This document shows positions 9,404 to 19,705 of a stretch of 64,000 nucleotides of DNA, in pieces. The position numbers and the translations under genes were made by a program. Each line of letters opens with the position of its first letter. Position 1 is the stretch's first letter. The notes beneath the pieces are model-generated. The model saw only the letters and a list, made by a program, of their open reading frames with translations. It searched no databases and was not told where the DNA came from. Source of the DNA: Tritrichomonas musculus (taxonomy: Eukaryota > Parabasalia > Tritrichomonadida > Tritrichomonadidae); assembly GCA_039105265.1 (NCBI GenBank), contig JAPFFF010000010.1, positions 5,642,001 through 5,706,000 of the forward strand, read 5' to 3'.

Positions 9404-11289
9404 TTCAAATAAAAGAAAGATGGTGAAGTTAGCAACATAAAAATCAAAGTAGTTTATAATATTGGTATATTTTTTTTATTGCTTAAAGTATTATATATAT
9501 ATTAATTTTTATTACTATTCTCTCATTATTGATTAAAATATACCTAAATTTTATTATTGATAAAGTTAACTTTTTGAGATTTCCGAAAATTAACTATAAC
9601 GGTCATATTTTTATTTTGCATATTTAGGACTTTCTACTTAATATTTTTTCATAATTTTTCATATTTGTGTTTTATTATACATGACCAATATTGATATACT
9701 TCCAAGCATCAAAATTTATGAATATGTTTTTGATTTTTATTAAAAGTTTTTTCGATTTTTTGATAATATAAGCTGTATAATGTATAATATTGAAATAGGC
9801 GCATGATATATTCCTATTATTACGTTATGATCTATAAATGTTAAAATAGCATCAAAAAAAGCTAATTTTTTTGAATGATTTCAATGAAATAAAAGAACAA
9901 TTGATAATAATTCAAGCATAGCTTGAAATATTTATAATTTCAATGTATCACCTTATTTCTATGCATGTATTCTATGACATATAATGCTCGTTTAGTTATT
10001 CATTGGATGAAATTTGAGAAAAGTTTGTTTTATTTTTGACTTAAAAAAGTTGAAACATTTTCATCATTTAAAAATCATTAATTTATCATTAAATTGATTT
10101 GAAAAGCAAGTTATCACAGAAACTTCTTTTATCATTCGATTTCAAATTATTAAAATGGTTGGTTTTGCTATAAAAAATGTAAAAATTAAAAAATGCTTAA
10201 TTTTGAATTATTCACAGAAAAATTAAATAAATAGTCAAATTTTGGCATTGAAATTTCTATTTATTGAAAAATTCTTAAGACTGTATCTTTGCCAATTGAA
10301 TTTTAGTTTGACACACAATTTGTTACAAAGCTCATATCAAGCTTTTTGATGGATTTGTTTTGCTCAATTGAAGGAAATATAAAAAAATTGATAAATATTA
10401 TAAAAAAGCTTGCTTCATCCACTTGATAACGACTTATTAGATCAATGATATTGGATACGATTGAGAAAGGTACTTTTTTTGAAAAAGAAACTCACAATTT
10501 CTTTGCTTTCATCGTTTTTGGTATTGATCGAAATAGCAAGTGAAGATTTATATGATTATTTATCAGAATTTAACAGCACAGGCGCTATTTAAGAGATGCT
10601 GCATATCAAAAAATGTGTTATTCGTTTAGATGATTTAAAAATGGGAGAAGTTTTTTAAAGTAATCCGAACTTTTATAAATTATAATAATTATTTTAATAA
10701 AAATTAAATCATATAATAAACAATGAGAATTTAAGTTTCTTTTTTACACTTAAAATTAGTTTTTTTTATTACTTGAAAAAACGATTCCTTGATTTAGGAA
10801 AGAATATTGCACAAATAATTCACAATAAGCAAAATCATAGATGTGAATGTATGAGTTATTTTGTGCAATTATTTTAACTTTATCATTGAGAATATTGATC
10901 AAGTTAATTGTCTTAATATAGATGTATTACGTTAAAAACAGTAGAAATACTAAATAACAATCGGCTTAATATTTTTTGATAAATATATCATTCGAAAACT
11001 ATAAAAAAAGATCACAAGTAAAAAAAAAAAAAGAAATTTAAAAATTATTGAAATAAGAATATTAAACATGACAAAGAGAAATAGTATTTTTAAGCATATA
11101 TCCTTTATAGCATAGCGCATATATTAATTGCTTGAGTGTTTTGAATGTTAACAATCATTTCATTTATTTCCTCTAAATTAATCATAAAAAACGTTTTTTC
11201 GATATAAATTCAATTTTGATTGAATTTAACTTTTTCAATGAGGTTCCCAAACATCGTTAGTTTTATATTGAAAAAATTTAAAAAATCGT
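9404..11289. other. 1.9-kb gene-free divergent region with possible coding relic
   Basis: No intact gene. Around 10440-10590 the plus strand keeps a short coding-like stretch that would read as LVLIEIASEDLYDYLSEFNS between stops, compatible with an old pseudogene fragment of unknown family. GTTAACTTTTTGAGA near 9565 and AACTTTTTC at 11228-11236 match the promoter-proximal motif; the latter is 54 nt before the next ATG. The rest is AT-rich without recognisable structure. Confidence 0.35.
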
Positions 11290-12789
11290 ATGACTCAAAC
11301 TAGACCTTCACAAGAAGATATGCCATCAAAAGACATTAATCCTGGTAATGCCATACAACGTATTGAAGAATGTAAGAAGTATATGTCACTTCAGCAATGG
11401 TCAAAATTCTTTTTTCTTTATCCTCTATTAATGAAATTTCAAGACATTCGTATTAAAGGTGCTGGAAAAATACTTAGTGATGATGATAAATTTACTTGTG
11501 CTTTTAACAAGTTACGTGCAATTACGGTAAATTCTCTATTAAAGAATTTGGATAGTGCTCAAAGTTTTGATGAATTTTTGAATTGGATAGATAGATTATC
11601 TGAAATTGTTACAGATCAACGATGTTTATGGAATATTTTGCATACTGAAGTTCAACCTTCTTTAAAAGTCACACTTGAACAATCCAGACAAATAGCCTCA
11701 AAATTTTTCTCACCGGATATTCTTTTTAGCTTTGGTTTCGATTCTTTTCTTCAATCAGGATTAACAGATTTTTCCATTGTTAAAAATGAAAGTGATTTAA
11801 TTGATATTTTTTATGCAACCGCTGGCTTTATGAGGGCATGTAACCTTGATCCAAAATACATTTTAGAAGGTGAAATAGCAGATAAATTAAAAAAAATTGT
11901 TCAAAAAATTTTATCACTTTTTATATCGTTTCCCGAATTTGATGCCCACCGTTTTGTTTGGTTGGTTGAAGCTATTAATGATAATTTGCATATGAAAGAA
12001 AAAGACTTGAGATCTATTTGCGAAAATGTGTTAAATGATTTTTCAAAGCAAATGGATTCAGATGAAAGTTCTCTAACCAAATTGCAAAAAATGTGTGTAT
12101 TGTCAACTTCTCCTTTTCTACAAACTATGCCTGCAATGAATGATCTTGTAACTAAAACGTTTCAAAATACTGCTCTATCTAAACGAAAATTTGTCCATCG
12201 TTATATATTTGGTTCTTATGTACACTTTGTGTGGCTTGGTGAAGCTCTTCCAAGGGTAAGCGATCCTCTTGTTGAATGGCGATTGTATATAAGCAACCTT
12301 GCTGGGCGTATCAATGAAAGTCATGAATTGCCAGCTCTTCTTCTTGCAGATGTTATTAATGATTCTTTATCTTATTTTATAGGTTACTATGGAGAAGTTC
12401 AGCCATCAAAAGAAAGATCAGTTAATCTTAGAATGGATATATTTACTATCGTAGATACTTGTGCACAATATTATCCCAATGATGGTTCAAAAGCAAGTTT
12501 CACGCAAGAAACTTTGAAACAAATATGGTATCTTTTATATATTGTTGCGTTCAGTGGTGCTAAAGATGAAGAGCTTGAAAATGTAAAATATGATAAACCA
12601 TCTGAAGATAATACACCATATCTTGGTCTCAAACATAATAATACTGATTTCGAAAATTACAGAGAAGCGATAGGTATACTTGGAAAGAAATTCGAATCTG
12701 AAAATGAAATTTTCCCTCAGATGATTGAATTTATTAGACAAAATTATAATAATAATAATAATAATAATCCGTCAGACCAAAAAAAATGA
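11290..12789 (+). CDS. helical protein of unknown function (499 aa)
   Basis: A 499-residue, mostly alpha-helical protein without membrane segments. It begins with a short hydrophilic leader, then regular helices, and ends in an Asn run encoded by AAT repeats (near residues 486-494) followed by PSDQKK. The middle stretch, FVHRYIFGSYVHFVWLGEAL and following, and the even helical spacing recall large tethering-complex rods of the Vps51/exocyst type. The resemblance is only by eye and I do not name a family. AACTTTTTC lies 54 nt upstream of the ATG. The next gene follows on the same strand after 191 bp. Confidence 0.55.
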   Translation: MTQTRPSQEDMPSKDINPGNAIQRIEECKKYMSLQQWSKFFFLYPLLMKFQDIRIKGAGKILSDDDKFTCAFNKLRAITVNSLLKNLDSAQSFDEFLNWIDRLSEIVTDQRCLWNILHTEVQPSLKVTLEQSRQIASKFFSPDILFSFGFDSFLQSGLTDFSIVKNESDLIDIFYATAGFMRACNLDPKYILEGEIADKLKKIVQKILSLFISFPEFDAHRFVWLVEAINDNLHMKEKDLRSICENVLNDFSKQMDSDESSLTKLQKMCVLSTSPFLQTMPAMNDLVTKTFQNTALSKRKFVHRYIFGSYVHFVWLGEALPRVSDPLVEWRLYISNLAGRINESHELPALLLADVINDSLSYFIGYYGEVQPSKERSVNLRMDIFTIVDTCAQYYPNDGSKASFTQETLKQIWYLLYIVAFSGAKDEELENVKYDKPSEDNTPYLGLKHNNTDFENYREAIGILGKKFESENEIFPQMIEFIRQNYNNNNNNNPSDQKK

Positions 12790-12927
12790 TTTTCTTATTC
12801 TCTTTTATGTTTAAATATGTTTTGTTTTTGTTTTGTTATATTTGATTATATTAAGCGCATATTAAAGGAAAAAAATAGTCTTCTTCTCTAATCTTAATTT
12901 TTATTTTTCTTTTTTATGAAGTCAAAA

Positions 12928-12947
12928 AAGGTGAATGCATTCACCTT
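12928..12947. repeat. 20-bp perfect palindrome upstream of coiled-coil gene
   Basis: AAGGTGAATGCATTCACCTT is a perfect 20-bp palindrome 33 nt before the ATG at 12981. It overlaps the end of a TCAAAAAAGG tract that resembles the recurrent promoter motif. It could bind a dimeric factor or form a small hairpin in the 5' leader. Confidence 0.5.
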
Positions 12948-12980
12948 ATCATCAAAAAATATTTTTAAACGAATGTTAGC

Positions 12981-14450
12981 ATGGAAAAAAGATCAATTGA
13001 TAATTGGCTCCCATCAATTGATTCATTAACTCAAGCTATTGAAAAAGTTATTTTGTTTGTGCAAGGATCTTATGTTTCACTTCAAAGGCACCTAGATCAG
13101 GTTCAAAATTCAAAACCTAATTTAATGACTTTAGATGATGCCATCAAAAAGCGCAAAGAAGATTTAAAATATTACACTCGATTACTATCAAGCTGTCAGA
13201 ATTCAATGAAAACAAAATTGCAAATATCGCAATCAGAAATCTTTACTAAAATGGATGATATAGATATGCAAATTATGAATATGGATCGAATTTTTCACTC
13301 TCTTACCGAACAAACAGCATTAAATGAATGCATTCATAAACTTTCCCACAAAATTGAAAAATATAATCAAAATCTTCCACTGCTTAAGGAAGAAATTCAT
13401 AAAGCTAAAAATCAATTAAAGAGCCAAATGCAAATTGATTCTGAATATAAATCATATATATCCGCAATTCAGCAAATAAAGCAAGAGAAGAAGAAAATTT
13501 CAAAGGAAAGAAGCCAAATAGCTTCTCAAAAAATGGAATTCAATCAAATGCCCGAAATCAAAATTCCATCAAATAAACCAAATTTGAAAATGAAAAAAGC
13601 ATTAAACAGTTCCATTTCCAAATTAAGAATATTGATTACCAATATAGATCGTGAAATTACAGATACAGAAAAACAAAAAAGTGAAATGCGATTATTAATC
13701 AAAGAGAGCCAAAACCAATACATAGAATTAAAAAAATGCATAAACGAAACTGTTTCTAAAACAACCAAAAAAACAATGTTTATAACAAATGTTGTCGATG
13801 AAATGAAAAATCTAATTCAAATCCGAAGAGATAGATCAGCTTTAAAAAAAGAAATGATTCAAGAGAGACAGCATTTTTATGACTTTCAAAATGAAATTAA
13901 ACGTATTAATTCAAAAATCGAATCTTTAAAAGCAAAAAAACAGAAATTAATTAATGATGAATGTGAAATGGAAGAAAAATTTTTGAAAAAGGCAATGCCA
14001 AAGAAAAGAACGAAGAAGAAGGGAAAGAATGATATAAATAAAGTGTTGACCACTAATAATGATGATGAAAATGAGTATTCAAATGATGAAAATAAAATTG
14101 ACCATGAATTGATCATTGACCGTCATAAAGATATAAAAGAAAAGCAAAAAAATAACTTGAAGCTTTTAAAAAAAGTTGAATCTGAAAATGCTGACATTAT
14201 TTCTCTTAGACAAAAGATCAGAGAAGCTCAAGAAAATATTGTTTTTCAAACGAAACTTAAAAAAGAAACAGAAAGTTTAAGAAAAGAAAGAGAAAATCAT
14301 TCGATTTTTTTCTCATTCGAAAAAATTCAAAATCAAATTGAAGAAAAGAAAGCTAATATTGAAAAACTTAAAAGAAAAATTAAAGAAGAAAAAGAGTTTC
14401 TTAGCTTGTATTCTCAATTAGAAAGTATTCAAATTGATTCTGATGATTAA
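12981..14450 (+). CDS. coiled-coil protein, unknown function (489 aa)
   Basis: A 489-residue protein. A short globular-looking N-terminus (MEKRSIDNWLPSIDSLTQAI) is followed by long heptad coiled coil across nearly the whole chain. A lysine-rich break at about residues 338-350 (KKAMPKKRTKKKGK) leads into an acidic Asn/Asp stretch (NNDDENEYSNDENK). The basic patch could be a nuclear localisation or nucleic-acid contact, but this is inference. No family recognised; flagellar, cytoskeletal and kinetochore proteins of this shape are common in flagellates. Confidence 0.6.
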   Translation: MEKRSIDNWLPSIDSLTQAIEKVILFVQGSYVSLQRHLDQVQNSKPNLMTLDDAIKKRKEDLKYYTRLLSSCQNSMKTKLQISQSEIFTKMDDIDMQIMNMDRIFHSLTEQTALNECIHKLSHKIEKYNQNLPLLKEEIHKAKNQLKSQMQIDSEYKSYISAIQQIKQEKKKISKERSQIASQKMEFNQMPEIKIPSNKPNLKMKKALNSSISKLRILITNIDREITDTEKQKSEMRLLIKESQNQYIELKKCINETVSKTTKKTMFITNVVDEMKNLIQIRRDRSALKKEMIQERQHFYDFQNEIKRINSKIESLKAKKQKLINDECEMEEKFLKKAMPKKRTKKKGKNDINKVLTTNNDDENEYSNDENKIDHELIIDRHKDIKEKQKNNLKLLKKVESENADIISLRQKIREAQENIVFQTKLKKETESLRKERENHSIFFSFEKIQNQIEEKKANIEKLKRKIKEEKEFLSLYSQLESIQIDSDD

Positions 14451-14689
14451 TATAATTTTGAATGGATATTTGGCTGGTTTACAAATATTGTTGATTGCGG
14501 ATTATTAAATTAAAAAAGATGATTCATTAAATGATAATATCAATAATTGTAATATTGATGATTTAAGTTGCTTTTTCATAATGAAATTCATATACCTATT
14601 GATATTGTCATCGTCATGTTTATGTAATTAAAATTATATAATTTTTACTAAGATATTGGATTTTGTTTTAAAAAACATTTATTTCCTTT

Positions 14690-15301
14690 TTAAAGGCCAC
14701 TATTTTGTTTTGGTACTGGTTTTTCTTTCTTTTCCTTCTTCTCTTTCTTTGGTTTATCCTTCTTCGATTTATCTTTCCTTGATTTTTCTTTCTTTTCGTT
14801 TCCATCGTCATCATCATCATCATCTGTTTGCTTCGCTTTTTCTTTTTCGGCCACCTCTCTTTCCTTTTCAAGAATCTTAATTGGTTTACAAATTTCGTCG
14901 CCAAAATCTTCAGAAAAAGGATCATCAGTTGATTCCATTGGATCATCTACCCAAAATGGAAGGCGGCGATTCACATCTTCATTACCGTCATCTTTTCTAT
15001 CGTCTTTCTTTTTGTCGTCTTTCTTTTTATCATCTTTCTTTTTGTCATCTTTCTTTTTATCATCTTTCTTTTTATCATCCTTCTTTTTATCATCTTTCTT
15101 TTTATCATCTTTCTTTTTATCATCCTTCTTTTTATCATCCTTCTTTTTGTCATCTTTTTTCTTATCATCCTTCTTTTTATCTTCTTTTTTTTTATCTTCT
15201 GCGGGTTTTTCTTCTTTGGTTTTAGTAGTTTTCTTTTTTTCTTCTTTGTTTTTTTCTTCTTTATTGTTTTCGTCCTTCTTTTTATCTTTTTTCGAGCTCA
15301 T
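14690..15301 (-). CDS. lysine/aspartate-rich KKKDD-repeat protein
   Basis: A 203-residue, extremely charged protein. Residues ~37-101 are about twelve near-perfect KKKDD pentapeptides. A short non-repeat centre with aromatic and hydrophobic residues follows (RLPFWVDDPMESTDDPF, then FGDEICKPIKILEKE), then a poly-Asp run and a Lys/Glu tail ending PVPKQNSGL. At the DNA level this is a 15-bp tandem repeat. The centre is the only part likely to fold or bind. No family recognised. The long open frames on both strands over this stretch (for example 14881-15225 and 15012-15338) are consequences of the 15-bp repeat, not genes. Confidence 0.6.
   Translation of the reverse strand: MSSKKDKKKDENNKEEKNKEEKKKTTKTKEEKPAEDKKKEDKKKDDKKKDDKKKDDKKKDDKKKDDKKKDDKKKDDKKKDDKKKDDKKKDDKKKDDKKKDDRKDDGNEDVNRRLPFWVDDPMESTDDPFSEDFGDEICKPIKILEKEREVAEKEKAKQTDDDDDDDGNEKKEKSRKDKSKKDKPKKEKKEKKEKPVPKQNSGL
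15001..15190. repeat. 15-bp tandem repeat coding KKKDD
   Basis: About twelve copies of a 15-bp unit, CTTTCTTTTTATCAT on the plus strand, with only scattered T/C/G changes. As 15 is a multiple of three, every frame stays open through it. Likely variable in copy number between strains. Confidence 0.85.
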
Positions 15302-15374
15302 CTTTTGGAAAATTTATCTTATTGATTCAAAAATTTGAATAAGCCTTTCAAATTAGAAATAAAAAATTAAAGTA

Positions 15375-16299
15375 TCTTGAAAAAGTGGGGTTCAATTTGA
15401 AATAGTGGGGTTCATATAACTTTTTTCTTTCAATTTTCTCAACTTTTTTGCTCGTTAAATGAAAAATCATTCAAAAATTTATAGTAGGGTTCAAGATTTT
15501 TCTTCAAAAAGTTTAGATTTGATAAAACATATATAATATTTTGAGTATTAATTCAATATTTCTCTCAAATGCAATCAACTTTTTCAAACAAATTTTCGAT
15601 ATTTTTGTACCATTTCACGGTTTTTTGTGAGGTTTATTTTCTAAAATTCGATCATTCTCTGAAAATTTTGAATTGTTTCATATGATATCATTTCTTTTCT
15701 TTTGTGATGAAAAAAGACGATTATGGATCAATGATGGCAATTAGCCCTCATCTCAAAGAGGCTAATTATTAATGAACGATATGTTACAACTAACAACGAC
15801 ATTTAGAGCAAGAAAATTGGGTACATACTTTTTTACAATTCAAATCAGCTTTTTCGAATGATTTAAGCTTATAATCCTCAAGGTGCGCATGGCAATATCG
15901 AAATAAGGAATAACAATGCATTTAATGGTTTCTATGATGCTAAGAAATCTAAAATTATTTTTTTTATCTGAATTTTGATGAAATACTGTTATATTATTAT
16001 TAAATATTATCTTATTGCTAGTTTTTTACCTGCTTTCTCTTATTTTTCTACTTTTAGTCTATTAATTTATATGTAGAAATCAGATTTCACATTAATCATT
16101 GAATGTATTGAGCATAATATTTGCATATTAAATTATAGTTTTATATTAAATGGGAAAAAATAAACTCAACATGCTTTTTACCAATTTAAACCAAAATCTA
16201 TATATATTTTTGAGAGATCATATAGAATTTTTTATTTATTTTGAATGAAAAAAGTTATATGAACCCCACTTATTATTTTTGAAACCCACTTTTTCACGG
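15375..16299. mobile_element. 925-bp element with 53-bp terminal inverted repeats, TA flanked
   Basis: The sequence from 15375 to 15427 and the reverse complement of 16247-16299 match closely: both begin with TGAAAAAGTGGG within four bases of the end, and GTGGGGTTCATATAAC plus TTTTTTC is identical. Both ends abut a TA dinucleotide (15373-15374 and 16300-16301), as expected for a Tc1/mariner-type target site. No transposase ORF lies inside, so it would be a non-autonomous (MITE-like) DNA transposon. It sits 73 bp upstream of the KKKDD-protein start codon and downstream of the RCC1 gene. Confidence 0.6.
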
Positions 16300-16445
16300 T
16301 ACTTTTTCATTTCAAACGTACGATAAATTTTAAAAGTTTGAAGACTTTCAATAAAAATTCTAAATATTTGAAAATAATGAATTCATATGCATATATACAA
16401 GCATTAATCATTTATACGCATACATAAAAAAAAAAAAAAACATAT

Positions 16446-18875
16446 TTATTCTATTTTTGGCAAACCAAATCCGCTTGTTAAATATTGATTGTTGTCATCT
16501 TTTAAGAGTAGAGTTGAATGATCCACAATGCCAACGACTTGTCCCTTTTCTGTTCTCTCTCCATATTTCACTAAATCTTGGCTTACTGATACTCTGGATG
16601 AGCACTCATAATGATAAGGAATATTAGATGTCTCCTCTTCACGAACTGTACCTGCATACAGATGTCTCTGAATAGGTATAGCCTTTTTCCAATTGATTTC
16701 TTTAATGTTGCCATTTAATTCTGCAAATACTTTTCCATCCTTTGTTCCTACGACTAAATATGTATTCAAATCATTTTCAATTCTTACTTGGTCGCCTGGT
16801 AAAATATGGAAATTGGCAAAATCGGTTGAGTTTGCACTCATTTCTTCAAATATAAGAGGTGCAAAAAGTCTTGCTATAGGTTTGGTATCTTCTATTGAAT
16901 ATAAAGAAACAGCTCCGCGGTATCCAATTCTTTTCTCAAGCCATACTGCTGCCTTTCCTGAATAAAAGCCAGCAATACAGCCATATCCATCTGGCGTATC
17001 AACAAAGTCATAAGGATATAAGCTTTTGCTTTTATTATGGGAAAGTGTTGATGGAGCGATTGAGATTGAAATTGGTTGTAAAGTTGGAACTAAAATGGAT
17101 TCGATATATTCATCTCTCTTTCGTACAACGCGGCATTGATTCTTAAGAAGGCGGTAAGCTCCAAAATCGCAAGCGAATTGATATGCAAAATAGTTGTGGA
17201 CAGTACCAACAAAGACGCCTGCACCATATTTATCATCATAATACAAGGACCAGATATCTTCTGAATCAGAATGAGTTTCAATTAACATTTCATCTTTGAA
17301 GTCTAAAAATTTTGCTGTTTTGATTGAAATAGAATTTCTGGTAACATCTGTAATTTTTGATGGATCAATTTCTGTTATAATTTTATCTCCATTAATTTCT
17401 CGATAACTGTAAAGATGAGAGCCACGAGCACCAGCAATATTTGAACCATCAGGCAAAACATCACCGTATTTAACGCCACGGAACTTAAATAGCTCTTCAT
17501 CTGATATGTCCAACTGTAATGATCTTCCTTTTGAATCTTTAAAGGAACTAATATCATGTTTATGCCTTTCTCGTAAAACAATCTGGTCCAAAATTTCATT
17601 ATAATCGGTTGTTTCTATATTTCTACCAATAATACGATCAGTCACTGTGATAATTTGGCCTTCGCTTGATACCCCAATAACTTTAGCTTGTGTTCCATCT
17701 TTAAACATAATAATATCTTCCGACCTTAGACCAGCATTATCAAGAATGGGGGAATTTGGTGTTATTTGTAGAGATTGATCTTTAGAAAGGAAATATTCTG
17801 CCGGATCAGATGATATTGGATAATCTTTAAAAGTTCTTTCAAAGAATTGATAGCAGGGATGGTAATCTCCTTCGATGACGAAAGCGCCCGAATAGCAACC
17901 ACATGCAATTTGGGTCACTTTTGGATCAATACCGTAGGTACATTTATGAAAATATTTTGAATCATTATATAAGCTTGGATCAATTGCACTTCTGCACTCT
18001 TTTGGGCATCCAGCTGCATATGCAACTCCAGCATCAGTTAAAATAACAGTAAAATTATCTCCACAAGCAATTTGAATAACTCTTTTTGAATCAAAATTAA
18101 AATCAAGTTTTGTTGGTGTTCTAATTGGAACAGTATCTCCACTCCCAAGGCATCCTTCTTCATTTTTTCCGCAACGATAAACATTGTTCATTTTATCAAC
18201 AAACCAGCTATTATCTTGATATGCAAAAACAGCAGCAATTGGAGTGGGTGAAAAACGAAGTTTGGTTGGGACTGAACGCTCTGTTGGATGTCCACTATAA
18301 TCTGGTACTCCCCATGAAAATGCAGATCCACGAGCAGTTAATGCAATGAAATGTCCTGTGCCTGCTGCTGTCATTATAAATTTTTCATCAGGAATTTTGA
18401 TATTACGCGAGTTTTCACTATCTGTTAAATGTTGTAAACTTCCATCAGCTAAAGCTAATAAAATTGAAGATCCACCGCATGCTAAATACTTAGCTGGACT
18501 TGGTAATGGAAATAATGTTGGTCGCTGAGCGAATTTCCTCCCCCATGCAAGCAATTCGCCATTGGTACTAATTGCACTACCAAATGCATCGCCTGTTGCA
18601 ATCATTTTTATTTCAAAATTATGTGGCATTGATACTTTAACTGGAATTTCAGTTGAAAATATGTTTCCAGTCCCCAATCTATAGGATTTACCGATACCCC
18701 ATGAATACATTTGGTTATCGTTTATAACAATATGGCCATGCTTCCAACCCAGTGCAATTAATTTAATTGAACAACGTGTTGGAAGTGGAACAGGACCTGG
18801 CATATTGTTTTGAAGTTTTGGTCTACCTATTCTATAACTATCATCAGAGCCTGAAGTTATACATTTTGCAGACAT
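16446..18875 (-). CDS. RCC1-propeller protein with novel C-terminal beta-rich repeats
   Basis: An 809-residue protein. Residues 1-~340 form an RCC1-type seven-bladed propeller, visible as GSDDSYRIGRP, YSWGIGKSYRLGTGN, LLAWGRKFAQRP, AFSWGVPDYSGHP, VYRCGKNEEGCLGSGD and AYAAGCPKECRS, each preceded by IACG/ATGD-type turns. Residues ~375-809 are not RCC1. They contain several short units of the pattern 'D-x-V/I-x-F-x-D-G-x-x-A/G-x-V-x-G' (for example DIIMFKDGTQAKVIGVSSEG, DFVDTPDGYGCIAGFYSGK, DQVRIENDLNTYLVVGTKDG, GERTEKGQVVGIVDHS), which look like degenerate SH3-like barrels. RCC1 propellers serve as GTPase exchange factors or binding platforms; the function here is unknown. No membrane segment. 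Confidence 0.7.
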   Translation of the reverse strand: MSAKCITSGSDDSYRIGRPKLQNNMPGPVPLPTRCSIKLIALGWKHGHIVINDNQMYSWGIGKSYRLGTGNIFSTEIPVKVSMPHNFEIKMIATGDAFGSAISTNGELLAWGRKFAQRPTLFPLPSPAKYLACGGSSILLALADGSLQHLTDSENSRNIKIPDEKFIMTAAGTGHFIALTARGSAFSWGVPDYSGHPTERSVPTKLRFSPTPIAAVFAYQDNSWFVDKMNNVYRCGKNEEGCLGSGDTVPIRTPTKLDFNFDSKRVIQIACGDNFTVILTDAGVAYAAGCPKECRSAIDPSLYNDSKYFHKCTYGIDPKVTQIACGCYSGAFVIEGDYHPCYQFFERTFKDYPISSDPAEYFLSKDQSLQITPNSPILDNAGLRSEDIIMFKDGTQAKVIGVSSEGQIITVTDRIIGRNIETTDYNEILDQIVLRERHKHDISSFKDSKGRSLQLDISDEELFKFRGVKYGDVLPDGSNIAGARGSHLYSYREINGDKIITEIDPSKITDVTRNSISIKTAKFLDFKDEMLIETHSDSEDIWSLYYDDKYGAGVFVGTVHNYFAYQFACDFGAYRLLKNQCRVVRKRDEYIESILVPTLQPISISIAPSTLSHNKSKSLYPYDFVDTPDGYGCIAGFYSGKAAVWLEKRIGYRGAVSLYSIEDTKPIARLFAPLIFEEMSANSTDFANFHILPGDQVRIENDLNTYLVVGTKDGKVFAELNGNIKEINWKKAIPIQRHLYAGTVREEETSNIPYHYECSSRVSVSQDLVKYGERTEKGQVVGIVDHSTLLLKDDNNQYLTSGFGLPKIE

Positions 18876-19705
18876 TTAAAATTTTGGATTTATAAGAATA
18901 AAAAAGACGATTATTTTAATTATTTTATATAATCTTTGAATTTTCTCAAATAAATATTCAAATATAATGAGTAACAAATAATTCAAAACTTTTTTATATG
19001 ATTATTTTTAAATATTTTAAAAAGAAATATAATTAATATTATTATTTCATCGTTTATATTTGTAAAATAATGTAATTATAGCTCAAAATATGTATATTCA
19101 ACTGAGATAAAAAGAAAAATTATTCTTTGTATGTGTTTAAATGTAACCACTATTGCAATTATTATTTTTTGATTTTCATATCTTTTTGTTTTTCAAACAC
19201 TATTATTCTTTGTATGTAACCACTATTGCAATTATCTTCTTTGATTGTTTTGCTTTTCAAACTAAACTTTGTAAATGGTATGAAAATCAAAGAAGATAAT
19301 TGTAAATTGTTATTTTTACTATATAGCTATGCATTTACAATCTTTGCCAATTAAATATTCATTGAATAGTATTTTTCAAATCATTAAATGTATAAAAAAA
19401 AAAAATAACTTTTCATTCTTTTATGTGTTTGTAAATAATATTTGGCTTACATTTATCATTTATTGAGTTTTATTTAATTAATTTTAAATAGATCAATTTG
19501 TTCATTATATTAATAATAACAATTCGCAAAGTTATTATGAATAAATCAATATATTATGGTTTAAATCTTTTTATTAACAGAATACATGACAAATTTAAAT
19601 AAATATTATTTGGTTTTCTAAATAATAAAAAAATAATGATAATAATATATCGAAATGGAAATGTTTAACTAAAAACAAAAGTTTAACATACAAACTTCCC
19701 GTAGT
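18876..19705. other. intergenic with short direct and inverted repeats, 830 bp
   Basis: AT-rich region between two minus-strand genes. It holds the repeat cluster listed at 19121-19310. No gene is seen. Confidence 0.4.
19121..19310. repeat. direct repeat pair plus inverted copy
   Basis: TATTCTTTGTATGT followed by GTAACCACTATTGCAATTAT occurs at 19121-19162 and again, without the 8-bp spacer, at 19204-19234. The second copy continues into AATTATCTTCTTTGATT, whose inverse (AATCAAAGAAGATAATT) lies at about 19286-19302. This could be a degenerate small palindromic element. Confidence 0.5.

Noticed and set aside
14881-15338. Long frames opposite and beside the KKKDD gene
   Set aside because: They exist only because a 15-bp repeat keeps all frames open; the KKKDD frame alone has sensible flanks, start and centre.
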